64,000 nucleotides of DNA from JAJPKK01 sp963781195 (GTDB lineage Bacteria; Pseudomonadota; Alphaproteobacteria; Rhizobiales; Xanthobacteraceae), in contig CAWAEZ010000012.1 of NCBI GenBank assembly GCA_963781195.1, positions 124,001 through 188,000 of the forward strand, in the 5' to 3' direction. The notes below the pieces were generated by a model. It made no database searches. It saw only the letters and a list, made by a program, of their open reading frames with translations, and was not told where the DNA came from. Both the position numbers and the translations under genes were made by a program. Shown here piece after piece: positions 52,479 to 60,307 of the stretch (position 1 is its first letter; the number at the start of each line of letters is the position of its first letter).

Positions 52479-53722
52479 GGCGCGCTCCCTTTGCGTTTTG
52501 CCGGCTCCTGGGCCGCGCCGGAACGGCCGTCGACCGTCACCTGCGCGCTCACCAGGGCTTCGATGTCGGCATCACCGTAGCCGAGCTCCCGCAGAATTTC
52601 GACGCTGTCGCCGCCCAACAGGGGTGCGGGCGTGAAGTCGTCGCGGCCGCCGGCCGAGAACCGGTTGGGAAAGGCGAGATCGAGCATCTCGCCTTCGACC
52701 GGGTGCTCGACGCTGCGGAAGAAGCCCACATCGGCGAGATGCTCGTCCGCGGTGAGGCTCTCCAGGGTGTGGACGCGCCCGGCGGGAACGTCGGCTTTCG
52801 CGAGAATGTCGAGCCAGTCCGCCGTGGTGCGGCTGCGCAGGCCTTCGGCGCGCACCTCGAAATAGGCCCGCACATTGGCGAGCCGGGCCTTCACCGAGGA
52901 GAACCGCGGGTCGTCCTTCAACTCCGGCCGGCCGATGGCGGCGAACAGTGCGAAGGCCTGGGCGTCGGTATTCGCGGACACGCAGATATAGCCGTCTTGC
53001 GTCGCGACCGGCTTGCCCAGCGGATCGAGCACGCGGGCGTCGCCGCTCGGCCCGCGCGGCGGCACGAAGGTGAGGTCGCCCATGTGCTCGGCGAGCACGA
53101 AGGCCGCGACGTTCTCGAACATCGGCACCTCGATCGCCTGGCCCGCGCCGGTGCGGTCGCGCTGGAACAGCGCCGCGATGATGCACTGGGTCGCGATCAG
53201 CCCGACGATGTGGTCGGCGAACACCATGGGCACGAAGCGCGGCTCGCCGAGCACCCGCCGGTTGGTGTCGGTCACGCCGGACAGCCCCTGGATGATGGTG
53301 TCGTAGGCCGGCCGGTCGCGGTAGCGCCCGGCGCGTCCGAAGCCCATCAGATTGCACAGCACGAGTCGCGGATAGCGGCTGCTCAGCGCGGCGGCGCCGA
53401 GGCCGAGCCGTTCCAGCGCCGCCGGCCGCACATTGGCGATGAACACGTCGGCGGTGGCGAGCAGCCGGTGCAGCGCGTCGCGGCCCTGCTGTTGCTTGAG
53501 ATCGAGCGCCAGCGACCGCTTGTTGCGGTTGAAATGCATGAACTTGCCGGACAGCTGGCCGCTGTTCGACTTGCCGCCGAGCGTGCGCAGGAGGTCGCCG
53601 CCGGGGGCCTCGACCTTGATGACCTCGGCGCCGTAGTCGGCGAGGTAGAGCGTGGCGGTCGGCCCCACCACCACGGTGGTGAGGTCGACGACCCGGATGC
53701 CGGCGAGCGCGCCCCCGCTCAT
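52475..53722 (-). CDS. Family III CoA-transferase (CaiB/BaiF type)
   Basis: The 415-residue protein starts ALAGIRVVDLTTVVVGPTAT, followed by ADYGAEVIKVE, NRNKRSLALDLK and the catalytic aspartate (Asp141) in PAYDTIIQGLSG. Family III enzymes move CoA between acids. The hydratase gene upstream and the CitE-like lyase divergent from it match the itaconate or mesaconate module (CoA-transferase, hydratase, citramalyl-CoA lyase). It could make itaconyl-CoA or mesaconyl-CoA from succinyl-CoA; this is inference from context. Confidence 0.87.
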   Translation of the reverse strand: MSGGALAGIRVVDLTTVVVGPTATLYLADYGAEVIKVEAPGGDLLRTLGGKSNSGQLSGKFMHFNRNKRSLALDLKQQQGRDALHRLLATADVFIANVRPAALERLGLGAAALSSRYPRLVLCNLMGFGRAGRYRDRPAYDTIIQGLSGVTDTNRRVLGEPRFVPMVFADHIVGLIATQCIIAALFQRDRTGAGQAIEVPMFENVAAFVLAEHMGDLTFVPPRGPSGDARVLDPLGKPVATQDGYICVSANTDAQAFALFAAIGRPELKDDPRFSSVKARLANVRAYFEVRAEGLRSRTTADWLDILAKADVPAGRVHTLESLTADEHLADVGFFRSVEHPVEGEMLDLAFPNRFSAGGRDDFTPAPLLGGDSVEILRELGYGDADIEALVSAQVTVDGRSGAAQEPAKRKGSAP

Positions 53723-53810
53723 CGCACGGCGCCCCTGCTGCCGCAGTCGTTCTCGCCGAAGTCCCTCTCGCGGAGCTCCCTCGTGCCGCAATCCGTCATG
53801 GCACGGCCTT

Positions 53811-54668
53811 TCACGACGCCGGTGCCAGGGTCAGGTCGACGCGGTAGTTGAGGCCGCCGTCGGGACCGGAGGCCCACAGCGCGGCGGTGTCGCCCGTGAG
53901 CCGTCCATTGAAGGTGACGCGCTGGTCGACGAACAGCGGCCGGATGGCGCGCGCGGCATAGCCTGCGATCGGCCGCGGCAGATGCGGCCGCGCCGTCTCG
54001 ACGAGCAGGAGCGCCGTGAGGCCGCCATTCATCACCAACGCCGGATAGCCTTCGCGCTCGCGGGTGTAAGGCAGGTCGTAATGGATGCGATGGGCATTGA
54101 AGGTGAGCGCCGAATAGCGGAACAGCAGCACCGTATCGAGCACGATGGCTTGCGACCAGTCGGGCTTCTCGTCCACCCGCGGCGCCTCCTTGGCGACCTC
54201 GGTGACGCCGGCCTCGACGGCCTTGCGATAGACGAGGTCCTGCTCCTCGGTGATGGCGAGGCCCGACGGCCCGCTCATCTCGTGGGTGACGGTGACCAGG
54301 GTGAAGTCGCCGCTGCGCCCGCTCTTGGGCTCGACGCGGGACACCGTCGAGCGGCGCGTCACCCGGTCGCCGATCGCGAGCGGCGCGTGGAAGGTGGAGC
54401 GCCGGCCGGCGAACATCCGTCGCGTCCCGTGCATCGGCGGCATGAAATCGCCGGTGACGGGATGGCCGTCGGGGCCGAGGTGGCTTTCGCGTGCCAGCGG
54501 ACCGAACAGGATGGCGTACCAGCTTTCCGGCAGCACGCTGCCGCGCTTGAACGCCTGCGGGTCCTGGTCGAGCGTGGCCGCCAGCCGCTGCACCGCACCG
54601 AGGACGACCTCGTCCTCGTCCTGACGCGAATGGCCGAGCCAATCCTTGAGGGAAGCTGCCTTGTCCAC
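53811..54668 (-). CDS. Mesaconyl-C4-CoA/itaconyl-CoA hydratase-like (HTD2/MaoC-type) protein
   Basis: The 285-residue product has a double hot-dog layout with N-terminal FAS1-like dehydratase part and a second half with the hydratase loop FRYSALTFNAHRIHYDLPYT and YPALVMNGG. This pattern (Ala-Leu-Thr-Phe-Asn-x-His-x-Ile-His) matches HTD2-type and mesaconyl-C4-CoA hydratases. It would add water to itaconyl-CoA or mesaconyl-C4-CoA to give citramalyl-CoA. The start appears to be GTG at 54668 with ACGGAG upstream. It is the first gene of the minus-strand operon and lies 148 bases from the divergent lyase gene. Confidence 0.82.
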   Translation of the reverse strand: MDKAASLKDWLGHSRQDEDEVVLGAVQRLAATLDQDPQAFKRGSVLPESWYAILFGPLARESHLGPDGHPVTGDFMPPMHGTRRMFAGRRSTFHAPLAIGDRVTRRSTVSRVEPKSGRSGDFTLVTVTHEMSGPSGLAITEEQDLVYRKAVEAGVTEVAKEAPRVDEKPDWSQAIVLDTVLLFRYSALTFNAHRIHYDLPYTREREGYPALVMNGGLTALLLVETARPHLPRPIAGYAARAIRPLFVDQRVTFNGRLTGDTAALWASGPDGGLNYRVDLTLAPAS

Positions 54669-54816
54669 TGGGGTCTCCGTGCTTGCCGCGCGCGCCCCGA
54701 CATTGCCCCTCCCCGGGCAAAGGTCAACACCGCCCGGCGTCGCGTCCGCCCTGTCGCACGGCGGTGGAATCTGCCACATTCGCGCGGCCGAGATTTTCTC
54801 GCCGGGAGCCATCGAC

Positions 54817-55659
54817 GTGCGGATCCGTTCGCTTCTCTACGTGCCGGTTACGTCCGAGCGTTTCATCGCCAGGGCGCACGAGCGCGGCGCCGACGCGATC
54901 ATCCTCGATCTCGAGGACGCCGTCGCGCCGGCCCAGAAGACGGCCGCCCGCGCCAAGCTCAAGGACGCGGTGGCATCGGTCGGACGCTACGGCGCCGCGG
55001 TGTTCGTGCGCATCAATGCCGATGCGGACCTGATCCGGGCGGATGCCGACGCGGCGTGCCGCGCCGGCGCCTTCGGATTGTTCGTGCCGAAGGTGCACAG
55101 CGCCCGCAGCCTGATCACGCTCGCCGGATTTCTCGACGGCGTGGAGCATCTCGAAGAACGCAAGCCGATGCGGCTGGTGCCGATGATCGAGGATCCCGCC
55201 GCCGTGCTCGATGCGCGGCGGATCGTGGCGGCCACGGACCGGGTCTGCGCCCTGATCACCGGCGGCGAGGACCTCGCGACCTCGCTCGGCGCCGAGCCGA
55301 CCCCCGAGGTTCTGCACTTTCCCAAGCTGATGGTGCATTACGCGGCGAAGGCCGCCGGCGTGCTCTCGCTCGGGCTGATGCGCACCGTCGCCGATTACGA
55401 CGACCTCGCCGCGATGGAGAAGTCGGCCCGCGAAGCGCGCATGTACGGCTTCGACGGTGCGAGTTGCGTCCATCCCTCGGTGGTACCGATCCTCAATCGC
55501 GCGTTCTCGCCGAGCGAGGCCGAACTCGACCACGCACGCCGCCTGATCGCCGCTTACGAGCGCGCCGAGGCGGACGGCCGCGGCGCCTTCGCCTTCGAGG
55601 GCAAGATGGTCGACGAGCCGGTGGTGCAGCGCGCCCGCGCGCTGCTGGAGCGCGGTTAG
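54817..55659 (+). CDS. CitE-like CoA-ester lyase (citramalyl-CoA/malyl-CoA lyase type)
   Basis: The 280-residue TIM-barrel protein has RIRSLLYVPVTSERFIARA at the start, the metal-binding IILDLEDAVAP, FVPKVHSARSL, LVPMIEDPAAV, and ITGGEDLATSLG, and ends with the segment FDGASCVHPSVVPILNRAFS. This is the HpcH/CitE group that cleaves malyl-, methylmalyl- or citramalyl-CoA. With the divergent hydratase and CoA-transferase it would split citramalyl-CoA into acetyl-CoA and pyruvate. The start is GTG at 54817 behind GGGAG. A signal-bearing acetamidase gene follows 43 bases later. Confidence 0.86.
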   Translation: MRIRSLLYVPVTSERFIARAHERGADAIILDLEDAVAPAQKTAARAKLKDAVASVGRYGAAVFVRINADADLIRADADAACRAGAFGLFVPKVHSARSLITLAGFLDGVEHLEERKPMRLVPMIEDPAAVLDARRIVAATDRVCALITGGEDLATSLGAEPTPEVLHFPKLMVHYAAKAAGVLSLGLMRTVADYDDLAAMEKSAREARMYGFDGASCVHPSVVPILNRAFSPSEAELDHARRLIAAYERAEADGRGAFAFEGKMVDEPVVQRARALLERG

Positions 55660-55702
55660 CGGACGGCTTTCGCCGGGTTTTTTGCGAACAGGAGAGATCA
55701 CG

Positions 55703-56782
55703 ATGAAATCGGTTCTGCAGGGTCTTGCCGTCGGGATTTGGATCGCGGCCCTCGCCGCACCGGCGACGGCGCAGGCCCCCGACGCGACGCTACGCTCGAC
55801 GCCGGAGACGGTGATCTGGGGCTATTTCAGCGCCGACCTGCCGCCGGCGCTGACCATCAAGTCGGGCCAGACGGTGAAGATCGACACCGTGTCGCACCAG
55901 GGCCTGATGTCGAAGGACGACCCGGCGACGTTCTTCGGCACCGCGGGCATCCCGCCCGGCGAGGTGCTGCAGGACGCCAAGGACATCTACGCCAAGGTCG
56001 GCCGCGTGAAGGGGCTGAGCGCCCACGTGCTCACCGGCCCCCTCTACGTCGAGGGCGCCGCCCCCGGCGACATGCTCGAGGTGCGGATCCGCAAGTTCGA
56101 CCTTCGCGTTCCCTATGGCGTCAACAATTCGGGTCCGGGCACCGGCGTGCTGGGCAATCTCCTCCAGGTGCCGGCGCCGAAGATCATCAAGCTCGATCCC
56201 GCCCGCAATGTCGCGCTGTTCTCGCCGGAGATCGAAGTGCCGCTGGCGCCCTTCATGGGCATCATGGCGGTGGCGCCGCCGCGCGACGTGCTGATGGTGA
56301 GCTCGCGGCCGCCCTCGCACTGGGGCGGCAACTTGGATTTCAACAAGCTCACCGCCGGCGCGACGCTCTATCTGCCGGTGTTCAACGACGGCGCGCAGTT
56401 CTTCACCGGAGACTCTCACGCCGTGCAGGGCGACGGCGAGATCAACGGCACCGCCATCGAGGCGTCGTTGACCGCGACGATGCAATTCATCGTGCACAAG
56501 GGCGAAGGCCGGGCGATGCGTTGGCCGCGCGCCGAAGACGCCGCCAATTATTATCTCCTGGGGATCGATCTCGATCTCGACGTCGCCATGCACGAAGCGG
56601 TGCAGGAGACGGTCGACTTCCTCCGCCAGCGGTTCGGATTGTCGGCGCCGGACGCCTACGCGCTCACCAGCATCGGCGTCGATTTCCATGTCGCCGAGGC
56701 GGTGGATTCGACGCAGGTCATCTACGCCATGATCCCGAAGAAGCTGTTCAAGAACAATCCGGCCTACTGGGCGGCGCAATAG
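55703..56782 (+). CDS. Acetamidase/formamidase-family protein with signal peptide
   Basis: The 359-residue product carries a clear signal peptide (GLAVGIWIAALAAPATAQ) and then the FmdA/AmdA fold: VIWGYFSADLPPALTIKSGQ, LTGPLYVEGAAPGDMLEV, and GDSHAVQGDGEINGTAIE. Family enzymes hydrolyse short amides and are usually cytoplasmic, so export is notable. AGGAGAG precedes the ATG. It may be co-transcribed with the lyase gene, but a link in metabolism is not clear. Confidence 0.87.
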   Translation: MKSVLQGLAVGIWIAALAAPATAQAPDATLRSTPETVIWGYFSADLPPALTIKSGQTVKIDTVSHQGLMSKDDPATFFGTAGIPPGEVLQDAKDIYAKVGRVKGLSAHVLTGPLYVEGAAPGDMLEVRIRKFDLRVPYGVNNSGPGTGVLGNLLQVPAPKIIKLDPARNVALFSPEIEVPLAPFMGIMAVAPPRDVLMVSSRPPSHWGGNLDFNKLTAGATLYLPVFNDGAQFFTGDSHAVQGDGEINGTAIEASLTATMQFIVHKGEGRAMRWPRAEDAANYYLLGIDLDLDVAMHEAVQETVDFLRQRFGLSAPDAYALTSIGVDFHVAEAVDSTQVIYAMIPKKLFKNNPAYWAAQ

Positions 56783-56859
56783 CCGATTGTCTTGCTGCCA
56801 TCGCCCGGTTGAGCCTGCGGCCACCAAACATCTGCGTTGGGTGGCACGGCGCCTCTGCG

Positions 56860-57014
56860 CCCTCGCCCCGCGTGCGGGGAGAGGGTTGGGGTGACGGGGC
56901 CCTTCCGCACGGCTGAGCGATACAGTCGTATCCGAACGCAAGCTCAGACTCGTGGAAAGGCCCCCTCACCCGGATTGCTCCGCAATCCGACCTCTCCCCG
57001 CGCGCGGGGAGAGG
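56860..57014. repeat. Composite inverted repeat between the acetamidase and beta-propeller genes
   Basis: Three stems lie in the 272-base gap: CCCTCGCCCCGC with GCGGGGAGAGGG (56860-56885, one mismatch), CGGATTGC with GCAATCCG (56971-56989), and a perfect 24-base palindrome CCTCTCCCCGCG/CGCGGGGAGAGG (56991-57014). The first and last are near-mirror images with GGGTGA-type arms between, so the whole is one large imperfect inverted repeat. It belongs to a GC-rich palindrome type dispersed in Bradyrhizobium-like genomes. No gene is seen here. Confidence 0.65.
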
Positions 57015-57054
57015 TGCCCGCGAACGCTAGGCTCGCGTCCCGACTGCCAGCTCG

Positions 57055-58254
57055 CTACCGCATGTTTCCGGTGTGGCCGAGGGAGTAGCGGCCCGGCTGC
57101 GGCCACACGGTGAGGCCATGCGGCTCGCGGCCGACGGGGATCTTCTGCACGCTGCCGTCGGTGGTGTCGATCGCATAGACCTCGTCGTCGAAGCGGCCCG
57201 ACACCCACAGCGTCTTGCCGTCGGCGCTGACATTGCCCATGTCGGGGCTGCCGCCGCCGGGGATCGGCCAGTCGGCCACGACCTTGCGGGTGGCGAAATC
57301 GAGGACGGCGATGCTGCCGGGGCCGTGGCGGCGGCCGCGCATGCTGTGCGAGCCGCGGTTGGTGACGTAGAGCTTGGTGCCGTCGCGGCTCGGATAGAGG
57401 CCGTGGGTGCCGATGCCGGTGTGGATGAAGTCGGTCTGGGTGAAGCTCTCGCCGTCGATCACGTAGACGCCGTCCGCATGCATGTCGGCGACGAAGAATA
57501 CGTCGCCCTTCGGCGAGATGCGGATGTCCTGGGGCATGCCGCCGCGGGCGAGCTTGAGATAGCCCATCACGCGGCGCTCGATCATGTCGATCTTCACGAG
57601 CGAACCGTTGTATTCGCAGGTGAAGATCGCGTAGCGGCCGTCGATCGCGAAGTCGGCGTGATTGATGCCGCGGCAGTCCGGCACCGGGATCGAGGACTTG
57701 AGCTCCATGGTGTGGGGATCGCGGAAGTCGAGCCGCTGACGCTTTTCCGCGACGACGATGGCAAAGCCGCCGTCGGGCGTGAAGTACATGTTGTAGGGAT
57801 CGTCGACGTCCGCCTCGCGCCCGGGCGCGCCGGAGGTCGGATCGATCGGCGTGAGGCTGCCGGGCGTCTTGCGGTCGCCGACGCTCGCGACCCACAGCGT
57901 CTTGAGGTCGTAGGACGGCACCACGTGCTGGGCGCCCAGCCCGACCGGGAAATGGTAGAGGACCGCGCGCGTCGCGGGGTCGATCACGTAGACATCGCTC
58001 GAGCTGACATGGGGGACATAGACGCGCGCGAGCGCGCCGGCCACCGCGGGGCTCAGGCGGTCGGCGCCGGTGTCGCTGTACACGTTGTCCCGGTCCGGCA
58101 CCGGCGGCATGCCGGGATAGCTGTCGGGCTTCTGCGCCAGCACGACCCCGCCGCCGAGCAGCGCGAGGCCGAGGCACAGCGCCAGCACGGCGCCGCGGTG
58201 CGCGCTGGCGCGCGACGGCGGAATCAGGGATGCGGCAGGCGTGTCCAGAATCAT
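57055..58254 (-). CDS. Exported YVTN/beta-propeller-repeat protein
   Basis: The 399-residue protein has an N-terminal hydrophobic segment (GAVLALCLGLALLGGGVVLA, residues about 21-40) acting as signal or anchor, then about seven blades with repeated VYVIDPATRAVLYHFPVG-like units: DVYVID, KTLWVASVGD, GGFAIVVAEKRQ, KLYVTNRGSHSMRG and KTLWVSGRFDDEVYAID. These are the YVTN-type propellers often found outside the cytoplasm. The function is unknown; some bind metals or act as redox accessories. The start at 58254 has GGAG upstream. A 15-base tandem repeat lies directly upstream. Confidence 0.85.
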   Translation of the reverse strand: MILDTPAASLIPPSRASAHRGAVLALCLGLALLGGGVVLAQKPDSYPGMPPVPDRDNVYSDTGADRLSPAVAGALARVYVPHVSSSDVYVIDPATRAVLYHFPVGLGAQHVVPSYDLKTLWVASVGDRKTPGSLTPIDPTSGAPGREADVDDPYNMYFTPDGGFAIVVAEKRQRLDFRDPHTMELKSSIPVPDCRGINHADFAIDGRYAIFTCEYNGSLVKIDMIERRVMGYLKLARGGMPQDIRISPKGDVFFVADMHADGVYVIDGESFTQTDFIHTGIGTHGLYPSRDGTKLYVTNRGSHSMRGRRHGPGSIAVLDFATRKVVADWPIPGGGSPDMGNVSADGKTLWVSGRFDDEVYAIDTTDGSVQKIPVGREPHGLTVWPQPGRYSLGHTGNMR

Positions 58255-58285
58255 CACTCCGGGCTTAGGGCTGCTTCGACACTGG

Positions 58286-58345
58286 GAATGAAAGAAAGGC
58301 GAATGAAAGAAAGGCGAACCAAAGAAGGGCGAATTAAAGGACGGC
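58286..58345. repeat. Four tandem 15-bp repeats upstream of the beta-propeller gene
   Basis: Units at 58286-58300 and 58301-58315 are identical (GAATGAAAGAAAGGC). The units at 58316-58330 and 58331-58345 each differ at three or four positions. Read on the minus strand they would encode a Ser-Pro-Phe-Phe-His-type pentapeptide repeat in the frame of the downstream gene, but its start at 58254 lies after them, so they are more likely in its untranslated leader. Confidence 0.7.
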
Positions 58346-58485
58346 AGGCGCCGACGAAGTCGGCGGGCCACCGCACAGTAGCACGGCGATCCGACGCGAC
58401 AACGGCGGCCCCGGCCACTGCCGGCGCGCAAGGGCGGACACGCGCCCCAAATCCTAGTCTTCCCGCACCCTGACGATTGCGATCG

Positions 58486-59688
58486 TCAGGCCTTGGCCGG
58501 CGGCTGGTAGAGCGCTTCTTCCATGCGCGAGGCGACGCCTTCGCGCGCGAGGGTTTCTTCATACTCCTTGCGCAGGAACGGATCCTCCAGCCAATAGGGA
58601 ATGGCGGTGCCGCCTTCCGTCACGTCGATGGCGCCTTCGTCGGTGTCCTTCTCGCCGGGAACTCCGGGCCGGTCCTTGCGGTGGTTGTTCGGACCGTACC
58701 AGCCGATCAGCCGCAGCGGTTCCTTGCTGATGCCGAAATGGGCGTGGAACCAGTCGCCGCCATAAGGGGCAGCCGTCACCAGGCCGACCGGCTCGTAATC
58801 CTGGCGGTAGACCTGGTCGGCCTTGCCGTCCTGCCACGGGGTCATGCCGAGGGAGCGCGGCCACGTGTAGGTGTAGCCCCTGCCCTTGATGCACACGAGC
58901 ACCGCCGCCGAGAGATGGGCGTGCGCCTTGGAGTAGCGCCCGGTGACGTGCTCGCCGACGAACTGGTAGAACACGTTGCCGGCAAGCGCCGGCTCGAGGC
59001 GCCGATAGCCTGGAGAGCGGCGGTTGTCGAGATAGAGCTCGGCGTTGAAGATGTCGGGCACGAGATTGGTGCGCCGCATCGCGAGCCCGCGGAGTTGATC
59101 CGGGGCGACGTCGTCCTTCGGCTTGAAGTAATTCTCGCTGCCGTCGAAGCGCGACGGAAAGGTGACCGGACAATTGAACACCCAGTCGGACTCACGGAAG
59201 ATATTCATGACGTTGGGCGCGGTCGACGCCACCAGGATGAGGGCCGGGCTCGACGCCGCATTGATGATGCGGTGCCAGGTGTTGAGCGGGATCGAAAACA
59301 TCGAGCCGCGCTGCCATTCGAAGGTGTGAGGTTTTTTCTGGTCGTCGGTCCACACCTCGGTGGTGCCGCGGCCCTCCACCACCACCATGATCTCTTCGTA
59401 CATGTGGCGCTCGGGATTGAGGGCGCCGGCGCCGGGGACCTCGACGACGTAGCAGCCCCATTTGCCCTCGGTGCCGTAGAGCTGGATGAAGGTGCCGTTG
59501 CCGCCCATCCGGTTCCAGCGCTTGAGCGGCATGTCCTGCACCCGCCGCACGCCGACGCCACGGAAGATCGGGATGCCCTGCGCCTCCATGTAATCGTCAT
59601 AGGCCGTGTTGGGCCGCTTCCAGGCGCCGTAGCCGGCGTTCTTCATTCCCTCCGGCTCGTGCCAGTGCTCGCCTGTGATCTCGTGCAT
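58486..59688 (-). CDS. Bicupin protein, possible aromatic-ring dioxygenase
   Basis: The 400-residue product has two cupin regions. The first has HMYEEIMVVVEGRGTTEVWT and then SIPLNTWHRIIN; the second has RYSKAHAHLSAAVLVCIKGR and WFHAHFGISKEPLRLIG. The His/Glu pattern fits a metal site as in gentisate-type dioxygenases, though not closely enough to name a substrate. GGAGAG precedes the ATG. It follows tctB by 115 bases on the same strand, so it probably degrades the compound imported by the Tct system. Confidence 0.78.
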   Translation of the reverse strand: MHEITGEHWHEPEGMKNAGYGAWKRPNTAYDDYMEAQGIPIFRGVGVRRVQDMPLKRWNRMGGNGTFIQLYGTEGKWGCYVVEVPGAGALNPERHMYEEIMVVVEGRGTTEVWTDDQKKPHTFEWQRGSMFSIPLNTWHRIINAASSPALILVASTAPNVMNIFRESDWVFNCPVTFPSRFDGSENYFKPKDDVAPDQLRGLAMRRTNLVPDIFNAELYLDNRRSPGYRRLEPALAGNVFYQFVGEHVTGRYSKAHAHLSAAVLVCIKGRGYTYTWPRSLGMTPWQDGKADQVYRQDYEPVGLVTAAPYGGDWFHAHFGISKEPLRLIGWYGPNNHRKDRPGVPGEKDTDEGAIDVTEGGTAIPYWLEDPFLRKEYEETLAREGVASRMEEALYQPPAKA

Positions 59689-59803
59689 GATTTTCTCTCC
59701 CTGGGCGGCTGTGATCACACAATAGGCGCGGCGTCACCGGTCCGACAAGATCGTTGCGCGTCCTGAGCGCCCGGGCGCCAGGCGGGCACGGCAGGCAGCG
59801 GCC

Positions 59804-60304
59804 TCATCCGCCTCCGAACAGCAGTCCGGGATAGAGCTCGAGCCGCAGCAGCCAGGAGAACAGAAACCAGATGCCCGCCAGCGTGCAGACGGCGCTCAGC
59901 AGACAGACCGCATAGGGTCGTCCGCCGCGCCAGCGGGTCGCCGCGAACACGTAGATCGGGATCGCGAGCGTCGCGCCGATCAGCGCGAAGGCGGCGACGA
60001 ACCCGGCGATCCACGCCACCGCCATGATCTGCCGGCCGATCGGCTGCGGCTGGGCACCCGGGCCGTGGCGCGGCCGCGCGGTGACGGGGTTGAGCCAGCC
60101 GGACAATGCGCGGCCGAGACGGGTCTCGGTGCGCGACGCGATGTCGAGCAGCGCGAGGCCGATCACGGCCCAGCCGATCAGCAGCGGGGCCGCGCGGGCC
60201 TCCGGCGGGTACTGGAAGGCGGCGCCGAGATAGACGGCAGCCACCGCGGCGGCCGCGGCCGCCGGCAGGTATGCCTTGATCTCGGTGCCGAAGACGCGCG
60301 CCAC
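59804..60304 (-). CDS. tctB: Tripartite tricarboxylate transporter small subunit TctB-like
   Basis: The 166-residue protein has four hydrophobic segments: AYLPAAAAAAVAAVYLGAAF, LLIGWAVIGLALLDI, IMAVAWIAGFVAAFALIGATLAIPIYVFAA, and LLSAVCTLAGIWFLFSWLL. The pattern and the position directly after tctA (3 bases) identify it as TctB, the weakly conserved small membrane subunit. It has about 37 loop residues rich in Arg and Pro between segments 2 and 3. Confidence 0.88.
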   Translation of the reverse strand: MARVFGTEIKAYLPAAAAAAVAAVYLGAAFQYPPEARAAPLLIGWAVIGLALLDIASRTETRLGRALSGWLNPVTARPRHGPGAQPQPIGRQIMAVAWIAGFVAAFALIGATLAIPIYVFAATRWRGGRPYAVCLLSAVCTLAGIWFLFSWLLRLELYPGLLFGGG

Positions 60305-60307
60305 GGG

